From contig CAXKWD010000005.1 of the NCBI GenBank assembly GCA_964059195.1, positions 145,415,686 to 145,479,685 of the forward strand: a stretch of DNA of 64,000 nucleotides. Direction: 5' to 3'. Of the stretch, positions 10,005-22,450 are shown in pieces. Made by a program: the position numbers and the translations under genes. This DNA is from Ectobius pallidus. Lineage: Eukaryota > Arthropoda > Insecta > Blattodea > Ectobiidae. The notes under the pieces are model-generated. The model did not search any database and was not told the origin of the DNA. It saw nothing but the letters and a program-made list of their open reading frames with translations. Position 1 is the stretch's first letter. Every line of letters begins with the position of its first letter.

Positions 10005-10939
10005 GGATATGATTAAGTTTTTCAATTTGCCTTTACCTTCCCAGCTTAGCCTATACATGGCAAGTGTGAAAGAATTATAATTCCGGTATGTTTAAATGTT
10101 TTCCGGAACATTGGTTCAGTTTCTGTAACATTAAACAATTGCCAAAAACAGGTTAAGTTGAAATACTCTTTACTTCCATCACACTGCATGCAATTCCAAA
10201 TCCTCTCTATTGCGCTTTTTAAAGCATACATGAGAGTATGACCATTATGATTGCAGTCTATGATAACGTTATTGTTCTCTCCCATTATTTTTGAAGCTGT
10301 GTATAGTGAAAACTTTGACCTGGAGCGGGTTTGGGTTCAGGATTACTATTGTATTTGCAACATAAAACCTAATCGCACTAGAACAGCTTTTATTTTAAAA
10401 TTTGTTTCTAAAAAATAAAATGCATGAAACATCACTTGTTCGATCAGTGATACGAGCTTTGAAATGTAACACCCCAAAGGCCTTTATACTGCGTTTACAA
10501 GTATCATTTTTTTTGTGCAGCAGAAATTTACGTATGGAATTTTGTATATCGTTATAAACAAGGGATTTTTAAGCGCTGCATTACATAACAAAGGGATTAG
10601 AATGATAGATAACACGAGGACTCAATAAGTTATTGTATAGCCAGTAGCTGCGGTGATTTATAAAAGAAGATTATAGCATAAAATGTGTAACCTACTACAT
10701 GGCCAAAGGAATTGTATCGAATGAACCTTATACAGAAAAATTTTTCGACACTGAGTAAGACATTGTCTTATCTTTGATTGTGATAGTTAAGTATAATTAA
10801 AAAGAAATAATTTACAAAAATAAAATTTAAAGCATAGGCTTGAAAATATTTCTAATAACTTATGTAAATAAAATATCTATAACATGTAACTTACAATATA
10901 TAGAGTAAAGTAAAGTGTTCCCTATATAGGCCATGGAGA
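10005..10939. other. No gene recognised
   Basis: AT-rich; no repeat partner inside the window and no credible coding frame. Confidence 0.45.
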
Positions 10940-11667
10940 CCCTAAGGGGGCTGTCACACTGGATCGATCGAGGGACAGCGTCCGACCGACTGGTATAACG
11001 AACCTATAGACAGCAGTGGTACCAGTCACATAGCATCGATCGCCAGCGATCAACAACGAGGGTGAGAGATCATCTGGTCTGTGAAATCAAACCTGTCCGT
11101 TTTTCAATCGCCAGTCGATGGCAAACTTCGTACCCACCTGAATTTCAGAATTGATGCTGGAAGATTTAACTTACACAATAATGTCGTTTTAAACTTATAT
11201 TTGAATGAAATATAATTGCACGAATCATTTAAGGCATTTAAAACGATATCTTCTTATGTAATTTAATTTTAAAAACACAAAAATAGGTCGAGTTATAGCA
11301 CCTAGCGGTGGGCGATCGAACTACAACAAACAACAAACCTCTTCGCTCGGCCGACTGATGGAAGCTTGAAGTAAACAGATGTAGCCTGAGATAGTAGGCA
11401 TAATATTAAACCTTACATCCCAACACATGTAGTATGATAATGTGCAGGAAATAGGCATTCGTATTCCTAATAAGGTAATATACTTTACCTCTAATATACA
11501 GTGATGAGTAGAGCTAGTAAAATCATATAGGTACATAACCTATAATATTTTCGTTGATCGATGACGCTCGATGCAGTGTGTCAAGGAACAGAAATTTAGT
11601 CAAGAGCGCAAGATGGCAGTCGGCTGGTCTTGATCGATCGAAGCTCAGTGTGACAGGCCGCTTAGGG
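10940..11667. mobile_element. TIR element rich in GATCGATCG-type words (class unknown)
   Basis: The left end CCCTAAGGGGGCTGTCACACTG and the right end (opposite strand) CCCTAAGCGGCCTGTCACACTG are inverted repeats with two mismatches. Just inside each are GATCGATCG clusters, and similar words recur through the element (CATCGATCGCCAGCGATC at 11033, GGGCGATCGAAC near 11311, GTTGATCGATGACGCTCGATG near 11553). Length is about 728 bp. No matching flanking duplication could be fixed. No coding capacity, so presumably non-autonomous. The repeated subterminal words may be transposase-binding sites; that is inference. Confidence 0.7.
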
Positions 11668-11796
11668 TTCCAGGAGATTGAGGCTCCGAGAATTTAGACA
11701 TTCGGCATGTGAATATATAGAATAAGTATAGAAAAAACACCTGCGCTTTCCTCTCAAGTTGGACAGTTCTTACAATTACATTAAAAAATAGTAGGG

Positions 11797-11940
11797 CAGG
11801 GGTTACCAACCAGGGGGGCGTGAGGTTCTTCTTAGGGGGGCGTGCAACAATTTGAAATTCATATTTTGATTTAGTGTTGTTGCCATGTCGGTCGACAAGA
11901 ATTTTTAATCGGTTAACTTGAACCAAACAAATACACAGAC
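11797..11940. repeat. Possible truncated hAT-type end
   Basis: CAGGGGTTACCAACCAGGGG at 11797 followed by GGCGTG twice resembles hAT-type MITE termini in composition. No inverted partner end is visible, so it would be a truncated copy. Confidence 0.3.
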
Positions 11941-13810
11941 ACATACCGTAATTATCAAGAATAACAGAACAGTGTGAATGTACGTTTTATAATGTTATAC
12001 ATTATAACTATATTTTCCCTGTCGCATTAAATAGTCATATCTTGTCCTCAACACGTTTATAATAATTTGGAAATCCAAATACAAGATACGAATGATCTGC
12101 GTTGTGCTCTGTCAAACATAAAACCTAATATCTCAGAGCTGGTGAAAGCAAAACAGTGCCAATCATCTCACTAATATTCAGTTCTTAAATCTACATTGGA
12201 CATTTGTGTTTCTACATTTAACTTTTTTTATGAACTGTAGTGAGGCTCAAATAAGATTCACCATAATTAGATTAATAATTATTTCCAAGCGTCTTTGGTG
12301 TAAATAACACACTAACTGATATAATAGGCATGCAGTCTTGAAATTTGTAAATATGATAAATAGCAATTCTTTCATCTGAATTCATTCCTTAAATATAGCG
12401 AGTTTAAGCTCTCAGAAAGTTTAGAATATTCCATTTCATAGTATGCTGTGGACTTAATGTGAACTTCTCTCAATATAGAACTGTAATCTTCAGTGCTAGC
12501 ATAATCTATTCCCTCGTCTCGTACTTTCCTGAATATATAGCTAGAAGGCTGCTTTATGTAGAAACAATGGACTATGCCGTATAGACTTATTAATATTACG
12601 AAGTTATCTCCGAGTTAGTGTACACTTGGCTGCAATATATCTTGAATGCTTTAGGCAATCACAATTCAACTTTAAGCTATACAGAAGGACGAATGTATTT
12701 CATGTAGTCCGGTCTTCATCACTTTAACTTGTGGATGTTATGTCCGTTATTGCGAAGAATTATATCTAACTTAAAACACACTCAGTGTTAGGACACAGAC
12801 TGGAATAATATAACCGTCCATATTTTAACAGCTTCTTTCCACATAAACAAATGATTCAAATAATTTCAATTACTTTTCTCAGAAAAAAATATTTTGTTTC
12901 TAAATTTTTACCGTGGTTTAACTTACTTTTATTAGCCATTTTGTTCTGTTTTTTCACACCAGCATAGAAAAGAATAAGGAATAATTTTCCATTTGAGAAT
13001 TTTCAATGAAATTTGTAAGTGGACCACATATTCCACGAAATATGGCAACGCCCAGACAAGCGTATTATTCACGCATTGGGTTTGTTCTCACACTAGTGAC
13101 AGATCATTGCCACCCAAAGAATGATCTGCCTGTGCTGTGATGCGATTCTATGGAGATTATTAACCTAAGTATTTCATTAACCGTTGATGCAATCACAAAA
13201 CACAAAATAGATTTTATATTTATTTTGATATTACATAATCCCCTTTTATCTGCAGTTACTAGTTCACCTTGTCGAATAAGATTCATGTCATAGGCCTAAG
13301 TAATTACATGTAATCTGGGGTAAACTGAAACATTTTTCTGGTTGATACGGTATAGGTTCATTTATAGAAAGATCTATTCTGTCTTTCATACATTTCTTTC
13401 ATGGTCTCTAATTCTTGCAGGTCCAACCCCCTGTGACTTCGAATTATTATTTTGTCTGGTAGTAAACGATTGTGTGTTATCAGAGGCATAGATAATAATG
13501 GTGGGTAAGATTATTATATTTCACTGGATGTCTATTTTGTGAAGAAAATATATGTCGAAAAATTACTTATAATGACCTTTCTGATTAGTTTAATATACAG
13601 GGCAAGTATAAATGAATGGAACTGGTTTGCATTTTATTTGTGAAGACACTATTTCTGACATAAAAACATGGGAGGCAACAATGAAGAGAAAAACGCTGAA
13701 AGTTTGCATCAGTATTATCGCAATTCTTGCATATTCTTACGATCAATTGGACGCTATTGCTACAAAAAATGTCGAGCAACCAGGAGAAAGAGTTTGTTAT
13801 CGACAGCTGC
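11941..13810. other. No gene recognised
   Basis: Long AT-rich stretch without repeats that pair inside the window and without a sustained frame. TATACAGGGCAAGTAT at 13595 looks like a Tc1-type terminus and may mark the left edge of the transposase relic that follows. Confidence 0.4.
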
Positions 13811-13814
13811 CTGT

Positions 13815-14045
13815 TTTAGCGAGAAAGGGCACCACCCCATTATCACAATAATGTCAGGCATCGTTAGAGTCAACGTCTGCCTCTCCGTTGGATTGGTCTA
13901 GCTATTGCCAATGATCTACAGTTTTGCAGCTGGCCACCCAAGTCTCCTGACTTTACTTCCGTAATTTTTGTTTGTAGGGGTAAGTGGAGGATCCTGTCGT
14001 TGTGCTGCTCCTGCCACAAAATCTGCCAGGGTTACAAACTAGTTA
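13815..14045 (+). pseudogene. Tc1/mariner-superfamily transposase relic
   Basis: In shifting frames this stretch reads APPHYHNNVRHR, then WIG..ANDLQFCSWPPKSPDFTS, then LPQNLPGLQT. These match in order the APPH block (normally preceded by the second catalytic aspartate), the WPPRSPDLTPCDFF-type block with the third catalytic aspartate, and the following PLPQNLPEL region of insect transposases with a DDE_3-type domain. The aspartate before GAPPH is replaced, the CDFF region is altered, and a stop and at least two frameshifts intervene, so it is dead. The two short overlapping frames at 13612-13901 touch it but are not genes. Confidence 0.65.
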
Positions 14046-14049
14046 CATG

Positions 14050-14739
14050 CATTCATACCCCCCCCCCCGGTATGTTAATTTGTTAGAATGAATATTTAAC
14101 ATTCCGGAAATACATGTCTTTAGTACGGTGTAATAATAATGATTAACTTTGTATTATTTTATGTTTATCAATTGACATAAACTGCTGCAACTTAGAAAAT
14201 ATTATCATAACCCCAATAAGAAGGATGGGATTAATTTCCAAAGCTTAAAAATCTGTAAATCAGCCAAATTCATTGTAAACGATTTCCACGGTACCGTGTT
14301 ATTCCCGATAATTACAGAGTCTTGTATTCCGCACATCATCTTTGTTTTGTCAACTCTTTTTAGAAATCCCATGTAATTAAGCCTAAAGCCCTTGATCTAA
14401 GGGATTGCCAGGCTGCAGTGAACATTGAACGTGCTATACAGAACGTGGTGAGAACGTAGGCATGATGTGTGGCCTACGTGACAGCTTGGTGACAATCACA
14501 ATTTGGTAATCCTGTAAAAACATGGATCATTGAATAATCGTATTTTCTACTAACTTTAGGCCTAATCTTTCAATCTGTATTTTTCCTTCCTGCGGGATAG
14601 CCTCGCAGCAACTGATGTAGGTGAGGTTTTCGCGGGTTTTCCCTCACTCTATCAGGTGGATACCGGACCGGAGACACGCCCCCCGCGACAACAGTCAAAT
14701 GAGCAAGGGTAAAATATAAATAAATACCTAAGTAAATTC
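14050..14739. other. No gene recognised; GC-richer patch at about 14590-14700
   Basis: The patch GAGGTTTTCGCGGGTTTTCCCTC followed by GGACCGGAGACACGCCCCCC is unlike the AT-rich background and may be a SINE body, but no second copy is present in the window. Confidence 0.35.
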
Positions 14740-14990
14740 ATAAAACAATTTCCCTGTGTTCTATGAGCAAGAAAGGTGACGCGACGATCTTAGAACAAAT
14801 GCGAAATCGGTTGTTGGACCGGAGATATAACCTATGGCTTAGATAATCCGGGAGAGGAAGACAGGGGGAAAAAAAAAATAAAAAAAAAAATAATAATAAT
14901 AATAAAAAAGTCCTATGGAGAAAAGTCACCACGAACTGCTAGCCCGGTTTGTGAAGTGTATAACCGTCACTTTCGTGGGTTTAATACCAG
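14740..14990. repeat. SINE-like repeat, inverted partner of 9251-9530
   Basis: Contains the reverse complement of the 9410-9530 block, an internal A-rich/TAA tract at 14869-14907, and at 14940-14995 a tRNA-like part (GCCCGGTTTGTGAAGTG and GTGGGTTTAATACCAGG). The 64-aa minus frame over it is an artefact of the A-rich tract. Confidence 0.5.
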
Positions 14991-15179
14991 GTATGCTGAT
15001 CGGTGATTTTGTAGAATGTTCCTATGTTGTTCAGATAAATAATTCATTTTAATTATAAGCTATAGGATGGTGGTCCTTTTTTGTTTGTATACAAATTTAA
15101 AATTGTCATTATTTTAAAATCAGAAAGAAACTATTTACATTTATGTAGCCTACTTTTTTTTAAAGTTGAAGTTTGAAGT

Positions 15180-15512
15180 TTATTGTTATGTAACTAACTA
15201 ACTAACTCCGTGGCGCGACATCCCCGAAGGGACTAGGCCTACCACCCGACCGCTGCGTCATCTACCTATAGGCAGATGGCAGGATTGGGGGGCATGTGGT
15301 CAGCATTCCGACACCCACGGGCGTTAATGACGGGAGCCTCTACTTCTCTATCAAGTAGCTCCTCAATTTGAATCACGAGGCTGAGTGCACCCCTACCAGA
15401 CCTCCCTATCCCAGAAAAATCCGAGAAGGTACCGGGGATCGAACCCGGGCCGACGGATCCGTAGTCAGCGACGCTAACTACAAGACCACGCCGGCGGTCT
15501 TACTGTTATATA
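15180..15512 (-). mobile_element. tRNA-headed SINE with near-perfect target-site duplication
   Basis: The body is 15193-15499 on the minus strand. The head at the right end reads GCCGGCGTGGTCTTGTAGTTAG and then CCCGGGTTCGATCCCCGG, a strong Pol III B box. The tail at the left ends in ACTAACTAACTAACT-type repeats. Flanks TTATTGTTATGTA (15180-15192) and TTACTGTTATATA (15500-15512) match at 11 of 13 positions, consistent with LINE-mediated insertion. The element is distinctly GC-rich compared with its surroundings. Confidence 0.8.
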
Positions 15513-18163
15513 CATTATAACATTTCATTATTTACATTATTTCAACATTAGTACAGGTAAAAACAAAAACCAACAGAAAAAATGTCTAATTTAGCATAAA
15601 AAATGTAAGGTATGCCCCTAAATGAGCAAAGCTTGTGTTTAGGGGTATAATAGATTAATATAAATCTAATTATATATCAATGCACAGTATACTACAAACG
15701 AAAATTATAAATTCAATGTCTCCTTTTACTCAGTATTTAATTTAATGTCGTTTTCGTAGAAAAACAAAAAGTTAAGGCCTGAATCACGGTAGATACTCTG
15801 AAATAGGGAACGCGTTGTAGTTAAAGAGGAGATGTTGACTGCAGTCGGTGAATTAATTAATTCGTTGAAAGAACTTTCCCAACTGATATCCAACAGAGAG
15901 CCATTGCCAATTTGATTAGTAAACTTCGGGAGTTATGTACTTAGTGACCAGAACGGAACGTCCGTTTCTATTTCCCCAGATGTTGCTTCGTCGTTCAATA
16001 CCATCTCAGGATAGGAAACATTGTCGGTTTAATTAGTTAGGTACAGGGATAGTGTTGAATTTAAATCAAAAGTTATTTTCTTATAATTTTGATAGCTCCT
16101 TCAAGATACTCTCTTCTTCCAACTGCATTTTAATTTTGTAATACTCTTATTTATAAATGCAATAGAAAAAGTAATCTCATTTCCTCTTCTTTCATATTTG
16201 CATTTGAACAGTAATTAGTGTTCGAATTAACGGAGCTGGTAAAACATTTCACTGACAGGTGACAGCAATATTTTTTCCTGCCAGGGAAACTTATGCATAC
16301 TTTATCCCTCTCTTGCCATTACCTGTAAATTATTTTAATTACTATTGACTATTGCCAGGATCTATTAGTTACTTTCATATATTAAAAATATACTTAATTA
16401 AAGGGTAAATTATTTGTCTAAATAAGTGACAAGCATGGGCTTTTATTTATGCAAGAAGGAAAATATTGTATAATTGATTTAGGAAAATTTAGCTAAATGC
16501 CCCCATGAATAAGTTTGATTCGTACCCTGTAGTAACCTCCTAATCAGATGGTTTTTAATAATTATTCTTTTATTGCAGCAGATGATCATACTAGGATGAA
16601 GTGGACAACGGTTGCACTATACTGTATATAGCAGGCGAAACGGAGGCATCCTGAGAAACCTGTCCCAACCCCTTTTTGCCACCGAAAATTTTTATTTTTA
16701 CATAGATCCACCGATATTCGTTCCCGGAATTTGTCACTTCTAGTTATTGGCTGAAGTCATCAGGACGATAGGGATTACAGATATTTACTTCAAAAGTTCG
16801 GACTTGAGAGACCCTGTTTTACGAGAAATGAGGTACAATACAAAAAAATACGAATTTCATTACAAAAAATACAAAATACAATAAAAATAAAATAATATTC
16901 ACAAGTTAACAAAAGTTGTTTACGCCCGAAAGAGCAAAATGCTCGGGCTAACTATAACATTATATGTTATATATTATTTATATGTTGGCCTACATAGTAT
17001 AAAGAAAATATAGTGATCCTAACAAATATCGATCCAACGTCCCCATTGTAACTATGTCGTGTCATATACTGCCAACCAATTCTAGGTGTTCGTGAAAGTC
17101 ATTTCCTAAAACGTTTTCCGATTAATATTTTTATCGTCCCCTCATTCAAGCTACTTTACCTGTTTAATTTAAGTCTACGCGGTTTAATAACTACGTAATA
17201 TGGGCCATAAATTGAAACACGTTATTATGCTCCCTTAAGTAAAAACGAATCTAAATGCATATGTACATAAATCTGGGACTTTATAAACACAAGTCTATGC
17301 AAATAGATGACTAAATGAATAACATTCTAGGAGATTTCAGATCAAATATAGGATATAACGTATAGCAAGAAGCTCTACAGGTTTTCGTAATTTAGAAATA
17401 TTCTATCTGTATTTCCTCTGGCATTAGCCATAATTTCCGTAGAATTATGAATAGTTTTTGTGAGTGGATGTTACGTCCGTATGTTTTCATTTCTATTCAC
17501 GTCCCTAGAATGGAACCTTGCGGTACGTTACGAGCGGGCTCAAGAAGCGAAGCAGAAACAAAAGCGGGGAGATTTGTGGCCGTTACATAGTAAAACAGAA
17601 AGTGGTTCAGAGCTTATCATCTCTCTGCAAACTGATGCTTCTAATTAACTAACCTATTTTATGTAACTACTGTACCACACACACTATGGAGTCAACATAC
17701 AGGTGAAGTTCACTTCGTATCCTATTAAAGGAGAGCAGCATCCAATATGCATCTTACATATTATGTTTTCAGCTAAACGAAGTACATAATATGGAAATTT
17801 CTGTGTATACAATGAGATATCAAAATACTATTCTACTACGCTTTCAATCCCTGTATCTGTGTAGTTTTTTTAAATGCCATATACTTTCGGCTATTTGTTT
17901 GTTTGATTTTGTAATATTCTACTGAGTTATTAGAATTTCAACGTAAAATATTTTTCACAAAACAGGAACATTTTTATTAATATATTTAAGCTAATATAAA
18001 TATACTTTAGCCGGCAGTTTTAAATTACTAGAAACGATAGTAAGTTCTTCATTGTCTCATTACTTTAACCCCTGTTTGTTTCTCAATTTCTTATACTTCT
18101 TTGGTCATTGCTTCCGAAGCACATAAAGAACTTCACAGTTAAAATTTAAGCAATACGGTAATA
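15513..18163. other. No gene recognised; small hairpin at 16923-16949
   Basis: GCCCGAAAGAGCAAAATGCTCGGGC at 16924-16948 is a short imperfect hairpin; a related hairpin (ACCCGAATGAGCA then TGCTCGGGT) is at 24709-24738. The 62-aa frame at 17460-17648 has no recognisable domain. Confidence 0.4.

Positions 18164-18197
<34 letters not shown>
18164..18197. repeat. (ATT)n microsatellite directly before a SINE head
   Basis: About 11 ATT units end immediately at the first base of the SINE head at 18198. Confidence 0.9.
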
Positions 18198-18370
18198 GTC
18201 GACCGCGGTTGTGTAGAGGTAGCGTGCCCGCCTCTACATCCGAAAGTCGCGGCATCAAACTCGGGCGCGGTAAAAATCCTGGGCACGGAGTCCTCCGTCT
18301 AGGAACTTAAGCTTGGCCCGTGTCGGAGTTTTACTCCAAACATAAATAAATTAAAACATCTGGACAAAAT
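18198..18370 (+). mobile_element. SINE fragment (same family as 38332-38704)
   Basis: GTCGACCGCGGTTGTGTAGAGGTAGCGTGCCCGCCTCTA and AATCCTGGGCACGGAGTCC match the first 190 bp of the full SINE at 38332, with AACATCTGGACAAAATTT near the break. The 3' part is absent. The B-box region has decayed to CATCAAACTCGGG. Confidence 0.75.
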
Positions 18371-19463
18371 TTCAGAAGACGGCAACCGAGCAAGCTGCCA
18401 AAAGCTCAGAAGCTATCCTTCAACTAACCTGATCGGAATTGGAGAAATCATTTTCCATTATAACACCAGAAAAGTTTCAAGTCACTCGTTATATTCCAGT
18501 AGTTTATCACGAATTACTTAACAAATTAGAATCATGATATCATTTATAATAATTTTAAAAAATATGAAATATGAAGAATACATTCTTTCTTCATTTTCAT
18601 AAACGAAATTTTGTTCTACCAAGAATTCTTTTACCGTTACCGTTATGTCAATTTGTCTATAAGAATTCTTCTTGAGATGTAGTGATTTCAATAATTTGTG
18701 TTTTCTTTTTAACATTTTGTTTAATTACATTCTGCTGGAAGATTTTTACGATACCAACTTTTTTCATTCTCGGTATAGTAAATTAAAACCCAGTTCTACA
18801 AAGGGACTGTAACAATTCAAGGAATTAAAAATATATTCATTATCATTTTAATTTACAGTGGACGAAGAACAATAGAAGCAAGGTGTAGTTAAAAGTTGCT
18901 TCTTTCTTTTCCTTTCCCGTCATTATTTACACAAGCTTCACGGGGCTGTGGTTGGCAGCAATGAAGAGCCAGGTTTTATACCTTTTGTTAAAATAACAGA
19001 ACACTGTGTCTGATAATGGAGGTCTTTCTAACAGCTCATTATATTCACCGCAATCTATTGTCTCTTCCTTCACGGCAGCCACCTGTAACATGAGCAAGAC
19101 AGTATCGACCCATCGACAAAGCTTCTAATAACATTTATCGACTCTATACAAGCGGTAACTACTGCATAATTCGTACATTCCGGACATTACAAACTCTGTA
19201 GAGTAATATTTACTTTTTTTCTTCTTGTACCATGAGAACCATAGACAGAAAACATAATTCTATGAATGAATAAAAGAAGTGTTTTTATTGGTACGAAGAA
19301 AGTAAAAAGCTTAGTTCATTATTATTCATTGCACGAACACAAGTAGATACATAAACAAACCTTTTAAATTCACAAAAACACAAATATACAACTAAAACTA
19401 ACAAACACACAAACATACAATTAACATAAAATTACATTAACACACAAACATAACTTTCAAACA
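18371..19463. other. No gene recognised
   Basis: AT-rich; the 65-aa minus frame at 18518-18715 is not recognisable. CA-rich sequence begins at about 19370. Confidence 0.4.
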
Positions 19464-19839
19464 CACCACCAAAACCAACCACATACCAACAAAACCAGTA
19501 AAGACACAAACTGAACTATCCAGCAAACAAGGTAATAAACACACTGCTCTATATACAGCTATATAGCTTCAGCGATATATTCTCCTTATATTCTAGGTAC
19601 CACCCATTCGGCCAGTTCCGTCGTAAGTTGTCTCACTTTGCATATATAATTCACCACCAAAACCAACCACACACCAACAAAACCAGTAAACACACAAACA
19701 GAACTATCCGGCAAACAAGGTAATAAACACACCACTCTATATGTAGCTATATAGGTTCAGCGATATACTCTCCTTACATCCTCGGTATCACCCATTCGTC
19801 CAGTTCCGTCGTAAGCTGTCTCACATTGCACATAAATTT
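19464..19839 (+). repeat. Two-copy tandem duplication, period 188 bp
   Basis: CCACCAAAACCAACCACA at 19466 recurs at 19654, and the rest of the unit follows in step: CAAACAAGGTAATAAACAC, CAGCGATATA, CACCCATTCG and CAGTTCCGTCGTAAG. The copies differ at about one base in ten. The units are ACA-rich at one end. No open frame runs through both. Confidence 0.85.
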
Positions 19840-22004
19840 CCCCACTGGTCAAAAAAATATGATGATGATCAACAGATCATATGTCGCAGATGACCCCTAT
19901 AAGATGCTTTGAATTAAAGATTCTGGCAGATACTGTTGCCTCTGTGTTTCAGTGACTCCACATTGCCATGATAAGTGTCTGTTGGTGTGTGTCTGGGAAG
20001 ATCATAAGTCGAAAACAAAGTGTCCCGCAGAAACTGTTATTTTATATGAGCCAGGGGTTAAATATCCCGTTCCAGTTCGTGAAAAAAGTGCACGGTATAG
20101 TTTCATGAGTTCAAAAGTCTTTTATTTCGTCGTGCTCTTTGAAGATATTACGTAAAAAAATCTGATTTGTCGTTATGGTTATGTACGATGTAATACTGCT
20201 GTGAAGATCTAAACAGGCAAGCACAAAGTTAACAAAACGAGCACTAGCCTGTTGTATATTGTATATATTGAGGGATTGACCGTTCAACGAGGATTAGGTT
20301 GAACATAGGTTGGAGAAATGTATCGGTGTGTCTCATGGGATTTTTATATCTATTAAGTCCTGAACCTCGTAAAGATTTTTTAATCAATTGGATTGTCTGA
20401 TGGCCGTTGTATATTCTTCCTTTATAGAAAAATCGACGAAGAAAGTTAATACGATTCTCTCAGCACATCACTATATTTTTTTGTTCACAACTGCTTAAGG
20501 GCTTTCCAATCTCAGAAACGGCTGCAGACTTCCTCCTCTTAACATATTCATATTTTGCCCTTCTTTTGATGTTTTGCAACGGAAGTCTGCTTTGACAGAA
20601 CTCCGACCCGCAAGCTGTGTCCTGATTATCATATATAACTAAATTATTATTAAACACATCCATGAATATTGGTTGAAATTATGCTTACCGTGTTAAACAT
20701 TGTTTCAAGACTACTGGGCAATGCAACAAAAGAACAAAATATTTAATAACCTATTCAATAGGAAAATTTATCCTTCTGAGATGGAAACCCATGACCTTAT
20801 ATCTAATACGCAACCATTTATCATTGAAATATACCTAAGATTTATCCAAGCCTTCCAACTTTTCTTGCAGATTTAATTTGGGCATTAAATTCAAATTAGG
20901 CATTCTTAGACTTATTTAGGCCATTCAGTACTGGAAAACACAAACGGGGAGTTCAATACTGCAGCAAAGTTCCATTTCTTCCAGTTCTGCAATTCTCTTA
21001 TTTATCCAATTTGCCACCTTTAAGACAAATCTTAGCATTCGAGGGAAGGGGCATAAGTCATGGCACCTTTTAAATTTTTTTTGAAAATTTGGAATCATTT
21101 TTAAATTTTTAAATTTACAAATAAAAGGACAGATTATTAGTACTAGGTGTAGGATAGAGTAGAGAGCAGACACCCGTAAACATGCATAAACAACGACATC
21201 GTGCCACTCTACTGTATTGCAGTAGTTGGAAGCTTGAAAGCACGTATAGCCCAACCTACAAAACCCTCGAAGTTCGGTACGAAAGATCATACTAACATGT
21301 GTTCATTTTCCAACTGAGTGTCAAAATGGTCGTTTTCGTTACATCAGAAGAATGTGTTTTCTTTAAATACACTGACCGTGAGATTAGCCAACAATAAGCG
21401 ACTCTGATTAGGACGGGGCGCATTGTAAAACCATTTCTTCAAGTCACCCCGATCCTCGGGATATGTAGTTAGACGTTTCGAAAATAGTTTACAAGACTGA
21501 CGATGCATTAAACATTATTTTACAGTATCTGATTGGTATAAAAAAATTCACACTTACTCTTCTAAGACATAATTTATCAGAAATTGATAAACTTGGTGAA
21601 TTATGCGTTTAGTTCAAGTTAATGTAAGTTTTTCATCACATTGGATAGACATGTTTAATGCACTTTGAGTGCAGTGTTGGTGCCACTGTGATTGATGGAC
21701 TTAGGCTGGACCTTGATTTAATGCGAAGTGTTGTGTATCGCTGATGGGATGTGAAGCTCGTCTGTGATCCCTCTTAACATTGTCAATACAGGTCGGGGTT
21801 CCAGATAATGCTTCTGTATAAGTCCACTTTTCCTTTCTTTTTGCCTTTGTGGTTAGAAGATGTCACAAAAGGTTTTACCTTTCAATGATGCAGCACTGAT
21901 AGATGTAACCTAGTATATATAAGAGGTTCAAAAGAAAGGAGAATAAATGGGCCAACTACGACTGAAAATCTTTCTCTTATGGAAAAATATTCCCTTACTT
22001 GCCT
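19840..22004. other. No gene recognised
   Basis: The longest frame is 121 aa on the minus strand (20925-21290). It is rich in Cys, Leu and Phe but has no motif, signal or repeat that I can name, and its composition follows the local AT bias. I do not call it a gene. Confidence 0.4.
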
Positions 22005-22450
22005 GTGCCTGCGGCTTCGCCCACGATTATTGACTCAACCCCTAGACGTTTTATTTAAATAATATATTTAGGCCTAGCAGAAAAATAATTAACACATATT
22101 TATTAACACCTAAAACAATTTTTACATAAATTGCATGAATTACATTATACGATTATTTTTATATTTTTTAAGTAACAAATGTAAATAATTAAACGAATAG
22201 AATTGAATCTTGTGTTGCCATATGGGCATACAGATTCGAAATTAATCGAATAAAACGCATCACAGTCTCATGAATCTTGCCCAAATCATGTATAAATAAT
22301 TAAAACGATTGATAAATAAAAAGCTAAAATCATGGTTTCAATGTACATTTTACGATTAAAGTAAGATGCTCGCGGAAAAAGACATCATTTTCGAGTTCTT
22401 TAGCCCACAAAATTCCCGCATAGTGAGTTTCGTCCAATTCCGTTGTTATT
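22005..22450 (+). repeat. Dispersed repeat family X, copy 2
   Basis: It begins with TGCCTGCGGCTTCGCCCACG, a hairpin-forming block also seen at 33327 and, more weakly, at 33735, then follows copy 1 (1125-1500) through AATTAAACGAATAGAA, TGCCATATGGGCATACAGA and GTGAGTTTCGTCCAA. Confidence 0.6.

Noticed and set aside
20925..21290. 121-codon minus-strand open frame as a gene
   Set aside because: No domain, no splice context, and composition follows the local AT bias; frames of this length are expected by chance in 64 kb.
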